Shown here: in pieces, positions 10,422 through 19,705 of the stretch | Layout of the letters: every line of letters starts with the position of its first letter | Position numbering within the stretch: position 1 is the first letter of the stretch | Assembly: GCF_004769235.1 (NCBI RefSeq) | Contig: NZ_RQFG01000005.1 | Span: forward strand, 1 to 64,000 | Source: Leptospira kanakyensis | GTDB taxonomy: Bacteria > Spirochaetota > Leptospiria > Leptospirales > Leptospiraceae | Reading direction: 5' to 3' | DNA length: 64,000 nucleotides | The notes under the pieces: generated by a model | What the model saw: only the letters and a program-made list of their open reading frames with translations | What the model was told of the DNA's origin: nothing | Databases searched by the model: none | Position numbers and translations under genes: made by a program

Positions 10422-11347
10422 ATGATCTAGAATTTTTTCTAAAATGGAAACATTATCTTTTCTCCATAGCATATCGCATTACTGGTAGTTATGTGGATGC
10501 CGAAGACATTGTCCAGGAGAGTTATCTTAGATGGCTCTCCATAGAAAAGACTAATATTCAAAACCATAAATCATACCTAGGAAGTATAACCGCGAGGCTT
10601 GCTTTTGATCTTTTAAAAAAAGCATCCAGGAAAAAAGAAACGTACATTGGACCATACTTACCAGAACCAATTCCAGAAATAAGAGAAGATTTGGATCATG
10701 AAAAAGTTAATTTTGCTTTTCTAGTCATTTTAGAAACTTTAAATCCAACAGAAAGAGCAGTATTCATATTACGAGAGTTATTCGATTTTGATTATGAATT
10801 CATTTCTAATATTGTTGGAAAAAATTCTGAAAATTGTAGGCAAATTTTAAGTCGTGCTCGTATTGCTATCCAATCCCGGAAAAAAAAGTTCGAGCCAGAT
10901 CCCAAACTCCATTCCCAATTATTACTCGAGTTCAGTTTTGCTTGTTATAATCAAGACACAAAAGCTCTGACGAAATTACTAAAAGAAGATGTGATTGCTT
11001 ATTCTGATGGAGGAGGCAAAGTTCATGCTGCGAGAATTCCTGTCCCTGGAGTCCGAAGAGTTTTATCTTTACTCATCAGAACAACACAAAAAGCAACAAA
11101 ATCCACAGAAATCTATTTTGGTTACGCCAATGGTTCCCCTGCGCTCATTGGATATTCTGAGGACGAACCAATCATTGTCCAAATTTTTACTACCAGAGAA
11201 AACAAAATCGATATTATATTTAATTTAGTAAATCCTGATAAACTAAAAGCCTTTCAAAACAAAGAAAACCTTTTGAAATTAGGATATCTACGAAAACCCA
11301 AATTATGGGAGTGGGCTCTTCTCTTTGTAAGGCGGTGGATTTCCTGA
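10418..11347 (+). CDS. ECF41-type RNA polymerase sigma factor
   Basis: A 309-residue extracytoplasmic function sigma factor with region 2 (YRITGSYVDAEDIVQESYLR, about 17-36), region 4 (TERAVFILRELFDFDYEFIS) and a fused SnoaL-like C-terminal domain of about 120 residues. Three ECF41 signature elements are visible: a YLPEP linker (close to the usual WLPEP), DGGGK beginning at D197, and NPDKL at 272-276. In this group the C-terminal domain replaces a separate anti-sigma factor and tunes activity. The gene overlaps the oxidoreductase by 4 bases, and a matching promoter precedes the pair. The inducing signal is unknown. Confidence 0.93.
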   Translation: MNDLEFFLKWKHYLFSIAYRITGSYVDAEDIVQESYLRWLSIEKTNIQNHKSYLGSITARLAFDLLKKASRKKETYIGPYLPEPIPEIREDLDHEKVNFAFLVILETLNPTERAVFILRELFDFDYEFISNIVGKNSENCRQILSRARIAIQSRKKKFEPDPKLHSQLLLEFSFACYNQDTKALTKLLKEDVIAYSDGGGKVHAARIPVPGVRRVLSLLIRTTQKATKSTEIYFGYANGSPALIGYSEDEPIIVQIFTTRENKIDIIFNLVNPDKLKAFQNKENLLKLGYLRKPKLWEWALLFVRRWIS

Positions 11348-11398
11348 TTTTACGGGGTAGAGATTTCTCCCATTTATTTCGTCTTATATAGTGAGACG

Positions 11399-13822
11399 AT
11401 GAAGATACTAAGACCCATCTTCCTTTTTGTTTTGTTGGTTTTTAGCCTTTCTGGCTGTGAATCCAACAATCTAGAGAATGTACCTCTAGCTAAAAAGGGA
11501 GTCATCGATCTCCGTGGGTGGGACTTTGAAACCATGGGGAATGTCTCGCTGAATGGGGAATGGAAAATCGATTGGAAAAATTGGAATCAAACAGAAGATT
11601 CCAACCACTCAGAATTTACAATAGTGCCAGGACATTGGACAAACTCTTTGTCTGAAAAATATCCGACTGGGTTTGCAAAACTCTCACTCAAAATTTTAAT
11701 ACCAGAAAATACAAAAACTCTATATCTTCAAAACGGAATCACTCGGAATGCTTTCGAAATTCTTGTTGGAGATGAAAGTATATACAAATCAGGAATCATC
11801 GGAGAAAGTTTTTCCACAGAAACTCCGCATCTCAATGTACAAACGGTGGCAATCCCTGAGACAAAAGACAGAGAAATTAAACTCTCATTAAAAATATCTT
11901 GTTTTCATTATCATATCTGCGGTGTGGCAACTCCTTATTCCCTAGGGAACCATGCCGGAATCAACAAATCCTTTTTAGAAGCAACTAGTAGAGATATTTT
12001 CGTTTTAACATCCCTACTCACACTCGCGTTTTTTCATTTTGTTTTATATATTTTTTGGAGAGACGAAAAAACACATATTTTATTTGCCTCTGTTTGTTTT
12101 TTAGCAGCAGCTCGTTTGTTAAGCATTGGCGAAACTAGATTTATATATAATTATCTACCACTTGGTGTTTATGAAATCATGGTGCGAGTTAATGGAATTA
12201 GTTTTGTATTATTGTATCTTTCTTTTGTATTATATGTAAGAGAAATTTATAACGATGAAAAATATAAACTCATTTATCGTGTAAACTTCTTTGTGGCCTC
12301 TTTACTTTTTTTAGCTCTGCCATTAGATTTACTTACCTTTTCTAAATTTTTAGCATTCCACTTAGTTTTTTCTTTGTTTGCCATTTTTGGATTATTATAC
12401 CCGATCATTCATGGTGTGATTTTAAAAAAACCAGGTGCTCGTTTGTTTTTGTTTTCAGTGATTGCGACGATGTCTTTATTTTCTTTAGATATACTCACTG
12501 AATTTGCAAAAAAAGGAACTGCCTATCTTGCACAATACGGATTTTTAGTTTTTGGTCTTTCACAGGCCCTATTCATTGCGGATAGGATGATAGAAAATTT
12601 CAAAAACAAAGAAAGACTCAAACAAGAAAAAGAAAGTGCAGAAGCAAAAGTAGATTTTAAAACAACCTTTCTTTCTACAATGAGTCATGAAATCAGAACT
12701 CCAATGAATGGAGTTTTAGGAATGGCTCAGTTACTACAACAAACCAATTTATCAGAGGAACAAAAAGAATATTTAAACCTAATTCAGTTTAGTGGAGATA
12801 ACCTTCTATTACTCATCAATGATATTTTGGATTTATCCAAATTGGAATCAGGACAGTTCGAATTACATTTAGAACCGGTTCCACTGCAAAAATTTATGAA
12901 CGATTGTATCAATCTTTTTAAATCACAAGCAGATCCAAACAAACTCAAAATCGAATTAGAATTTCTAAATCCACCACCAGCTTATTTGAAAACAGACCAA
13001 AGAAGGTTGGCACAAATTTTAACGAATCTACTGAGTAATGCGGTTAAGTTTACAGAGAAAGGGGCTGTCACAGTTATTGTCGAAACCATTCCTTTAAATG
13101 GAAATTCTGTTCGATTAAAAGTTTCAGTAAAAGACACGGGGATAGGAATTCCAGAAGACAGAATCATAAACCTCTTTCAACCATTTTCACAAGTGCATTC
13201 TCACCTTACTGAAAAAACCATAGGAACTGGTCTTGGTCTCGCCATTACTAAAAAGTTAATCGAGGAGATGGGTGGTTCCATTACCGTTCAAAGTGTTTAT
13301 GGAAGGGGATCCAATTTTTCATTTCAATTCGCCTCTCAATTCCAATCCGAAGCAATTGTCACTGACGAGGAACAAGAGAAACCAGAGCCCATTCCAAAAA
13401 TCACACAGGGGTCTCTCCTAGCAGAAAAATATCCACTGAAGATTTTAGTCGCCGATGATGACCCCATCAGTCAAAAAGTTTCAAGTTTGTTCTTAAAAAA
13501 ACTGGGATACTCCAACTTACAAACAGATAACGGAGAAAAAACTTTAGATATGGTTCGTTCCGAAAGTCCAGATTTATTGTTTATGGATGTCCAAATGCCC
13601 GATATGGATGGGATTACGGTTACAAAATGTATCCGCCAATCCAAAACCATCACCAAACAACCTGTCATCATTGCCCTTACCGCCAATGTCCTGGAAGAAG
13701 AAAAACAAAGATGTTTATCTGCCGGTATGGATGATTTTATGACAAAACCACTCCTCATGCGGGATTTGGATTTCATGATCCGAAAATGGGCGAAAAAGGA
13801 TTTGGTACCGTCAAATAAATAA
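11399..13822 (+). CDS. Lipidated 7TMR-DISM hybrid histidine kinase
   Basis: An 807-residue sensor kinase. Residues 1-20 form a signal peptide with lipobox LSGC, so the N terminus is probably lipid-anchored. A periplasmic DISM-type beta domain (about 30-185), seven membrane helices (about 200-395), a short coiled linker, a HisKA domain with phospho-acceptor H430 in SHEIRTPMNG, and a HATPase domain (DTGIGIP, GTGLGLAI) follow. A receiver domain with D730 in FMDVQMPDMDG completes the protein. It should sense an extracytoplasmic carbohydrate-like or other ligand and phosphorylate its own receiver; no separate output regulator lies nearby. An 11-base gap leads into the next gene. Confidence 0.94.
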   Translation: MKILRPIFLFVLLVFSLSGCESNNLENVPLAKKGVIDLRGWDFETMGNVSLNGEWKIDWKNWNQTEDSNHSEFTIVPGHWTNSLSEKYPTGFAKLSLKILIPENTKTLYLQNGITRNAFEILVGDESIYKSGIIGESFSTETPHLNVQTVAIPETKDREIKLSLKISCFHYHICGVATPYSLGNHAGINKSFLEATSRDIFVLTSLLTLAFFHFVLYIFWRDEKTHILFASVCFLAAARLLSIGETRFIYNYLPLGVYEIMVRVNGISFVLLYLSFVLYVREIYNDEKYKLIYRVNFFVASLLFLALPLDLLTFSKFLAFHLVFSLFAIFGLLYPIIHGVILKKPGARLFLFSVIATMSLFSLDILTEFAKKGTAYLAQYGFLVFGLSQALFIADRMIENFKNKERLKQEKESAEAKVDFKTTFLSTMSHEIRTPMNGVLGMAQLLQQTNLSEEQKEYLNLIQFSGDNLLLLINDILDLSKLESGQFELHLEPVPLQKFMNDCINLFKSQADPNKLKIELEFLNPPPAYLKTDQRRLAQILTNLLSNAVKFTEKGAVTVIVETIPLNGNSVRLKVSVKDTGIGIPEDRIINLFQPFSQVHSHLTEKTIGTGLGLAITKKLIEEMGGSITVQSVYGRGSNFSFQFASQFQSEAIVTDEEQEKPEPIPKITQGSLLAEKYPLKILVADDDPISQKVSSLFLKKLGYSNLQTDNGEKTLDMVRSESPDLLFMDVQMPDMDGITVTKCIRQSKTITKQPVIIALTANVLEEEKQRCLSAGMDDFMTKPLLMRDLDFMIRKWAKKDLVPSNK

Positions 13823-13833
13823 GGACATTCATT

Positions 13834-14865
13834 TTGGCTTCAACTTTCGGCAAACTCCCTCACGGCGAAATCCTCCAACGTATTTCCAGGTCAGAACATT
13901 TTCAATCAGGTAGTTTTAAAAATTTAGAACATACCGAGATGTTAGCACCGGATAGTTCTTATTTTAAAATGGCCATCAAATATTGGCAAAAACCAAATTC
14001 GATTCGGCCTTCTTCACCGATTCCTTCGGCAAAAATCGACTTAAATTCGTTAGATGCAAATGTTCCTCAATACATTTGGTTTGGACACTCTTCATACTTA
14101 CTACTAACTTCTGGAAAAAAGATTTTAGTAGATCCTGTGTTTTCTGGTTATGCATCTCCTGTTCCTTTTGCGGTTCAATCCTTTGAAGGTACGGACGTTT
14201 ATTTACCAGAAGATATGCCGGACTTAGACATTTTGCTCATCACACATGATCATTATGATCACTTGGATTACGAAACAGTCATTAAGTTACATCCAAAAAC
14301 AAAAACCATCATTGTTCCGTTAGGTGTTTCTGCCCACCTACTCTCCTGGGGAGTGCCTTTGTCAAAAATCATAGAACTGGATTGGTTTGAATCCAAAGAG
14401 GTTATGAAAGACCTAGATGTAACAGCCACTCCGACCAGACATTTTTCGGGACGAGGGATCCAAAGGAACAAAAGTTTATGGTGTTCTTATGTTTTGAAAA
14501 TTGGTGGATATAAGGTTTTTGTTGGTGGTGATTCCGGTTATGGTTCTGTATTTGAATCCATTGGTAAAAAATACGGCCCCTTTGATTTGGCATTTTTAGA
14601 ATGTGGACAGTATGGTGATGATTGGCCTTTCATTCATATGCGCCCGGAAGAAACAGCTTTGGCGGCCAAAACCATTGGAGCTAAATCTTTTGTCCCTGTA
14701 CATTGGGGAAAATTTATCCTCTCTATGCATCCCTGGAACGATCCCATCAAACGAGTGCTTGTTGCTTCGAAAGAATTAAAACTCAATTTACAAGTTCCAA
14801 AAATCGGAGAAAACTTTTCTTTTACTGGATCGGGGAGTGTGGATGGTTGGTGGAATTTTCAGTGA
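13834..14865 (+). CDS. Metallo-beta-lactamase-fold hydrolase (UlaG / NAPE-PLD-like)
   Basis: A 343-residue predicted metal-dependent hydrolase. The di-metal motif THDHYDHLD (around residue 132), a later conserved His in TRHFSGRG, Asp in GGDSGYG and HWGKF are all present. The fold matches the UlaG / N-acyl-phosphatidylethanolamine phospholipase D branch of the superfamily. The chosen start is TTG at 13834, backed by AAGGA at 13821-13825, 11 bases after the kinase stop. Co-transcription with the hybrid kinase is likely. The substrate is not inferable. Confidence 0.88.
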   Translation: MASTFGKLPHGEILQRISRSEHFQSGSFKNLEHTEMLAPDSSYFKMAIKYWQKPNSIRPSSPIPSAKIDLNSLDANVPQYIWFGHSSYLLLTSGKKILVDPVFSGYASPVPFAVQSFEGTDVYLPEDMPDLDILLITHDHYDHLDYETVIKLHPKTKTIIVPLGVSAHLLSWGVPLSKIIELDWFESKEVMKDLDVTATPTRHFSGRGIQRNKSLWCSYVLKIGGYKVFVGGDSGYGSVFESIGKKYGPFDLAFLECGQYGDDWPFIHMRPEETALAAKTIGAKSFVPVHWGKFILSMHPWNDPIKRVLVASKELKLNLQVPKIGENFSFTGSGSVDGWWNFQ

Positions 14866-14910
14866 CAAAGAACCTAGTTTTTTAAAACCTAAGAATTTAG
14901 GTTTACCCCA

Positions 14911-15645
14911 ATGAAAAATGCACTTGTGATTGGAGCCACTTCCGATATTGGAATTCATATAGCAGAAACTCTTGCCAAACAAGGGTTTTCTCTTTACTTA
15001 ACCGGCAGAGACAAACAAAAGTTAAATGATATTAAATCGAGTCTCCAAACCAAATATCAGATCTCTTTAAAAACTTATGAATTGGATGTTACGGATTTTT
15101 CTTCACATTCAAAATTTTATGACTCACTCAATCCGAAACCAGAAATAGTATTTTTTCTTGCTGGATACTACCAAAACCAAACAGAAGCAAGAGAAAACCA
15201 ATCAGAACTTCTTACAACGATCCAAACTAATTATTCGGGTATCGTTTCTCTCATAAACATCATCTCATTGGATATGGAAAAAAAACAAAACGGAACCATC
15301 GTTGCAGTCAGTTCTGTGGCAGGGGAACGTGGAAGACAGATGAATTATATTTATGGAAGTGCCAAAGCAGGTCTCACCACTTACCTCTCAGGCCTTAGGT
15401 CTTTACTCTTTAAAAAGGGAGTCCATGTTTGTACCATCCAACTAGGCCCGGTGTATACAAAAATGTCTTTTGGTCATAACCTAATGCCTTGGCTCACCTT
15501 ACAACCAGAGACGGCTGCCAACCTAATTGTAAAAGCAGGCCTAAACAAAAAGGATATTGTTTATATTCGTTGGCCATGGCGTTTCATTATGGGAATGATC
15601 CGAATGATCCCCGAATGGATTTTCAAACGTCTTCCTCCCTTTTGA
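14911..15645 (+). CDS. Short-chain dehydrogenase/reductase
   Basis: A 244-residue SDR enzyme with the NAD(P)-binding pattern IGATSDIGIHIAE near the N terminus and the catalytic serine and YxxxK motif in SSVAGERGRQ and YGSAKAG (around 150). A hydrophobic C-terminal segment rich in Trp, Arg and Met (WPWRFIMGMIRMIPEW) may be membrane-associated, as in several SDRs acting on lipids or lipid-linked sugars. It lies 45 bases after the metallo-hydrolase and could be in the same operon. The substrate is unknown. Confidence 0.88.
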   Translation: MKNALVIGATSDIGIHIAETLAKQGFSLYLTGRDKQKLNDIKSSLQTKYQISLKTYELDVTDFSSHSKFYDSLNPKPEIVFFLAGYYQNQTEARENQSELLTTIQTNYSGIVSLINIISLDMEKKQNGTIVAVSSVAGERGRQMNYIYGSAKAGLTTYLSGLRSLLFKKGVHVCTIQLGPVYTKMSFGHNLMPWLTLQPETAANLIVKAGLNKKDIVYIRWPWRFIMGMIRMIPEWIFKRLPPF

Positions 15646-15661
15646 TTCTTCCGGCAAAAGA

Positions 15662-16714
15662 TTAAGGAAAACTAATATAGTTCCAGACAGTTTGGAATCC
15701 GTTGACCATGGGGCAACTATGTAATGCGGCCGTTCCCATTCCATTACAAGCACTCGTCACCAAACGCTTGCTATTGGCATAAGGGGCACCGACACTCGTA
15801 TTGGTAAGAGTTCCTGTCATACCCAATTGGTTTAACCATGCGTCTGTTACTTGGTTTGCGTTTCCGCTAAAATTGGCAATGGTGTCATTTTCATGGATGA
15901 GTCCATAATATGATCCTGCAGGTGCCGTTTGTGCTGCTCCGAGCCATGATGGAAGTGAGGAATATTGCAAACTATAATCGGAAACACCGCTATAAATGGA
16001 AACTCGGGCGACGGCCCTTCTTTTGCCATGGTAGGCAGCATGCCCACTACCTTGGGAATGCCCACCCACATAAACCAAAGACCAATTGATATTGTTTCCT
16101 GTAATATACTGGTCCCAACCTTCACCGGGTCTTGTTGAAATTAAATACTGAAGGAGAGCAAGTAACCTTCCTTCAATCGAGTTGGATAGATCCACAGAAA
16201 CATAAGATGATACATCGGCCCCTGTCACTACTTCGTTCCGAAAATTTTCAAAACAACTAACATCGGATCTGGCATCCCCTTGGTTACAGATACTATTCAC
16301 AGCATCATTATTAGGATAACTCAGACCAATGACATGGTAACCACGCGATGCACCCTGTTGTAAAATAGCACCAACATCACAAGGACTAGAGCCTGTCCCC
16401 GGATAAAATACAGAAAGAATATTTTTTCGACTCACAGTTGATTGTGGAGGGTAAACATGATGAGGGTTATTGTATGATGTAATGGAACTAGAGGTTTGTG
16501 AAGGTTGGATTTGTAATCGGGTTAAAGCACCGACGGAACCGTTTGAGGGAAAACTATTTTGCCCGGCACAAGATCTCGCATACAAACCAAGTCCAAGAAG
16601 AAGAACTAAATCTTCTTTCTCATCAGATTCTTTTTTACAGGAAAGGTGAAATGAACCAAGAAGGGATAAAATGACGAAACTACGAAGAAGGCGACTATAT
16701 ACAAAAGAATCCAA
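15662..16714 (-). CDS. Lipoprotein with alpha/beta-hydrolase fold
   Basis: A 350-residue predicted lipoprotein. The signal peptide ends LLGSFHLSC. The nucleophile elbow GHSQGSGHAAY (around 216-226) is the alpha/beta-hydrolase signature, and a C-terminal His near ALHSCP may complete the triad. Overall it resembles the BPSS1187-type secreted hydrolases. Several cysteines in the mature part could form disulphides. The start is TTG at 16714, with AAGGAAA upstream. It converges with the dehydrogenase gene. The reaction is not known. Confidence 0.75.
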   Translation of the reverse strand: MDSFVYSRLLRSFVILSLLGSFHLSCKKESDEKEDLVLLLGLGLYARSCAGQNSFPSNGSVGALTRLQIQPSQTSSSITSYNNPHHVYPPQSTVSRKNILSVFYPGTGSSPCDVGAILQQGASRGYHVIGLSYPNNDAVNSICNQGDARSDVSCFENFRNEVVTGADVSSYVSVDLSNSIEGRLLALLQYLISTRPGEGWDQYITGNNINWSLVYVGGHSQGSGHAAYHGKRRAVARVSIYSGVSDYSLQYSSLPSWLGAAQTAPAGSYYGLIHENDTIANFSGNANQVTDAWLNQLGMTGTLTNTSVGAPYANSKRLVTSACNGMGTAALHSCPMVNGFQTVWNYISFP

Positions 16715-16890
16715 AAAAGTTTCCTTAAAAAATGAAATTATTGGTTAAAATAAAAAAGAATGATTACAAATGCAATCAATTCTAAATTAGAAATGATTCC
16801 CTCGTCTTTTCTTATCTGCTGAAAGAATAACCAAGATGAAGAGAAATAAAACTTAAAGGAACGATATAAAACTGATTCGTAAATCTAAAT

Positions 16891-17505
16891 CTATAATTTC
16901 TGATACATGTTTATGAGTGAATCGGTATTGGAACCCACTCCTTCCACACGAGAGACTACCCATCCTTCTTTTGAAACCAAACTGTATACGGCAGAATGGT
17001 TGAACTCCCCATTGGAAATTTTTTTATAATTGATTCCAAGAACCACAGACAACATACGGACATCTTCTTCTTTGCCAGAAAGAAAACTCCAGTTTTCTCC
17101 AAGTTTCATCTTCTTTTTATAAGCGTTTAAAACTGTCGGATTGTCTTTTTCGGAATCAAAACTAACCAGTACCATCCGAGGAACCTTTCCGGTTTTTTCT
17201 TTTATTTTTTTAGCCAACTCTTCCATATCGGCGACAAGCCTAGGACAAACTGACTGACAAGAAGCATAAAACATACTAATCACAAAAGGAGATCCTTGGA
17301 TTTGATTGAGTAAAAATGTTTGGCCTGACTCCATTTTCCAACTGATTGGCAAATCAAAGAGACTTCCCTTGGCTCCCTCACTGGCTGCCAAAATAGACCC
17401 CTCTCCATGTTGGTGGTCTGCATGCGAATGGTGGTCATCGCAAAAAGAATAAAACGAAAAACAAAAAAATAAAACCAAAGTTCTTACAATCAATGTATTT
17501 TTCAT
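16891..17505 (-). CDS. SCO1/SenC-family copper chaperone
   Basis: A 204-residue exported thioredoxin-like protein. The copper-binding CxxxC (CQSVC, around 88-92) and the distal His in FNHSAVY are present. After the signal peptide is a His/Asp-rich stretch DDHHSHADHQHGEG (about 23-36) that could gather copper. SCO proteins deliver Cu to cytochrome oxidase or other copper enzymes. Here the gene is the third of a tight run (19-base gap) behind nirK, so delivery of copper to the nitrite reductase is the likely role. Confidence 0.92.
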   Translation of the reverse strand: MKNTLIVRTLVLFFCFSFYSFCDDHHSHADHQHGEGSILAASEGAKGSLFDLPISWKMESGQTFLLNQIQGSPFVISMFYASCQSVCPRLVADMEELAKKIKEKTGKVPRMVLVSFDSEKDNPTVLNAYKKKMKLGENWSFLSGKEEDVRMLSVVLGINYKKISNGEFNHSAVYSLVSKEGWVVSRVEGVGSNTDSLINMYQKL

Positions 17506-17524
17506 AACGGACTCTCCTTAAATT

Positions 17525-18268
17525 CTAATCCTTTGCACATCGAAATCCTAAATATTTAGCAGTATACCAACCCTTTAAACCTGCACGATATCCATAACGC
17601 ATGTAAGATGCATAGTTGGAAAAATCGTTGGCTTTCAGGGAACCACCACCACAAAACAAACTACTTTCGATATCCGTATCCTGTCTGGAATCTCCTGTCA
17701 CAGAAGTGTTGTTAAAGTCAAAGACCCATTCCCAAATCATTCCATGTTGGTCATACACACCAAAACCATTTTTATACTGACCAACATTAGGAAGGAATTG
17801 TGGTCGAACCTCTCCATACCAGTTAAGGATCACTGTTTCTACTGCCTTTTTGTTTTTACCAGAAGGTGGGATACTCGCAGCATACTCCCACTCGGATTCT
17901 TTGGGTAACCTCTTCCCTTTCCACTGACAGTATGCATTGGCAGAAAACCAAGAAACATAAGTTACCGGAGAATTTGTTTGGCTCTCTTCATAATTTTTTC
18001 CCTTCCAATCACCCAAGTAACCACCATCGGCAAATAGAGCAGAAACTTTTCCTTTTTTCCATTGCGGATTTGTTTCTATGAATTCAGAATATTCCTTATT
18101 TGTGACTGGATACTCATCCAAATAAAAACTTTTGATAGGAATAGTAGCACCTAACTTTGATTCTGATTCTTTTAAAAATGGTTTCCATTTACCAGCGGGA
18201 ATTTTTACCATCTCACCAAAAACGGAAACCGTTAAAAAACAGAATAAAAAAATCAAACGACTCATCAT
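17525..18268 (-). CDS. nirV: NirV-like formylglycine-generating-enzyme family protein
   Basis: A 247-residue exported protein of the SUMF1/FGE-sulfatase fold: MVKIPAGKW, FYLDEYPVTNKEY, VSWFSANAYCQWKGKRLP and a C-terminal GFRCAKD are typical. It has an N-terminal signal peptide. It lies 17 bases after nirK, the same arrangement as nirK-nirV in Rhodobacter, where nirV encodes a member of this fold. A role in maturation or support of the nitrite reductase is an inference. True sulfatase-type formylglycine synthesis is unlikely, since no sulfatase is nearby. Confidence 0.82.
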   Translation of the reverse strand: MMSRLIFLFCFLTVSVFGEMVKIPAGKWKPFLKESESKLGATIPIKSFYLDEYPVTNKEYSEFIETNPQWKKGKVSALFADGGYLGDWKGKNYEESQTNSPVTYVSWFSANAYCQWKGKRLPKESEWEYAASIPPSGKNKKAVETVILNWYGEVRPQFLPNVGQYKNGFGVYDQHGMIWEWVFDFNNTSVTGDSRQDTDIESSLFCGGGSLKANDFSNYASYMRYGYRAGLKGWYTAKYLGFRCAKD

Positions 18269-18285
18269 TTTATAAATTGAACTGA

Positions 18286-19686
18286 CTATTTAACTTCCAT
18301 CTCATTTACCATCATGCCTTTATTTCCCCAATTGTTATAAACATAACTAAGGACACTGGCGATCTCTTCTTTTGTAAGTTCCAAATGTGGCATTACATTA
18401 TTATACTTTTGTCCATTCACTGTGATTGGACCACTAAGTCCTTTTTGTAATACTTGGATGGCACGAGATTTGTCTGCATTGAGATAATCAGATTTTGCTA
18501 GTGGTGGAAACACTCCCGCCACACCTTGTCCTTCCTTCATATGACAAGCAGCACAAACCGATTTATATACTCTTTCCCCATTTGCTAAAATTTCTTTCGG
18601 AGTTTTTGCTGAGGTTTTAGGTTTGACTTCGGTCACCATTCTTTGGATGGCTGGCCCTTCAGGAAGGTAAACTGTGTCATCCTGTTTTCCGGAATATACA
18701 GTGGCATTTGCCTCTCCTTCTACTTTTAACATTCCAAGCGAACCTTTGTTAAATGTTCTAAAGATAGAATGATCAACCAAAATCAGTGTACCCGGAACTT
18801 CTACTTTAAAATCAACAATGGCCGAACCACCGGCTGGGATGAGAGTGGTTTGCACATTTTTTTGATTGGGAAGGATTCCGCCTTCTGTATAAACATGATC
18901 AAAAATTTCTCCAATTACATGGAAAGAAGAAACTAAATTTGGGCCTCCATTGCCGACAAAGAGACGAACCGTTTCCCCCACCTTAGCAGTGATGGCCCGG
19001 TCTTCCACAAGCGAACCCACCGATCCATTAAAAACTACATAATCGGGAATTTCAGTGATCGCCTTTTCCATGCTAAACGGTTGCAGTCCTGGTTCCCCAT
19101 TTTTTCCTTTGGTATAAAATTCACTTTGAACCACATAGTATTCTTTATCCACTTTCGGAAGGTCTTCTTTGGGTTGGACAAAAATCAAACCATACATCCC
19201 GTTGGCTATGTGCATTCCCACGGGAGAGGTTGCGCAGTGGTAAATATACAACCCTGGGTTGATTGCCTTAAATGAAAATTTAGAAGCGTGACCAGGAATG
19301 GTAAGCGAAGCTGCAGCTCCCCCACCCTGGCCAGTTACAGCATGCAAATCAATGTTATGTGGCATTTTACTAGTAGGATGGTTTTTTAAATGGAATTCAA
19401 CTTCATCACCTTCCCTGACACGAATCATAGGCCCCGGAACAGAACCACCAAAAGTCCAAAATGTGTATTCCACGCCGTCAGCAAGCCTACCCACAACTTC
19501 TACTGTTTCCATATTGACTATGACTTTGGCTTCACTCGACCTGTCGATATGAGGAGGGACTTCGGGGGCATAGGTGAGTTTGGCCTCTTCGGTTTTTGGC
19601 CCAGAACAAAAGGCGAAAAAAACTAAAGAGGTTACCAGAAAGAGATAAATTTTTAAGGTTTTGAATTTCGGAAGTTTCATATACAT
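18286..19686 (-). CDS. nirK: Copper nitrite reductase fused to cytochrome c
   Basis: A 466-residue periplasmic lipoprotein that reduces nitrite to nitric oxide. Two cupredoxin domains carry type 1 and type 2 copper ligands (MPHNIDLHA, YIYHCATSPVGMHIANGMYG, then SFHVIGE and VDHSIF). A C-terminal class I cytochrome c domain (about 370-460) has CAACH and a distal Met (NNVMPHLE). Such three-domain fusions are known, for example in Ralstonia. The ATG at 19686 has AAAGGA 7 bases upstream and gives a signal peptide ending FFAFC; a 16-residue longer frame is less likely. It leads the operon nirK-nirV-SCO. Confidence 0.95.
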   Translation of the reverse strand: MYMKLPKFKTLKIYLFLVTSLVFFAFCSGPKTEEAKLTYAPEVPPHIDRSSEAKVIVNMETVEVVGRLADGVEYTFWTFGGSVPGPMIRVREGDEVEFHLKNHPTSKMPHNIDLHAVTGQGGGAAASLTIPGHASKFSFKAINPGLYIYHCATSPVGMHIANGMYGLIFVQPKEDLPKVDKEYYVVQSEFYTKGKNGEPGLQPFSMEKAITEIPDYVVFNGSVGSLVEDRAITAKVGETVRLFVGNGGPNLVSSFHVIGEIFDHVYTEGGILPNQKNVQTTLIPAGGSAIVDFKVEVPGTLILVDHSIFRTFNKGSLGMLKVEGEANATVYSGKQDDTVYLPEGPAIQRMVTEVKPKTSAKTPKEILANGERVYKSVCAACHMKEGQGVAGVFPPLAKSDYLNADKSRAIQVLQKGLSGPITVNGQKYNNVMPHLELTKEEIASVLSYVYNNWGNKGMMVNEMEVK

Positions 19687-19705
19687 TTCCCTATCCTTTG
19701 GTATC

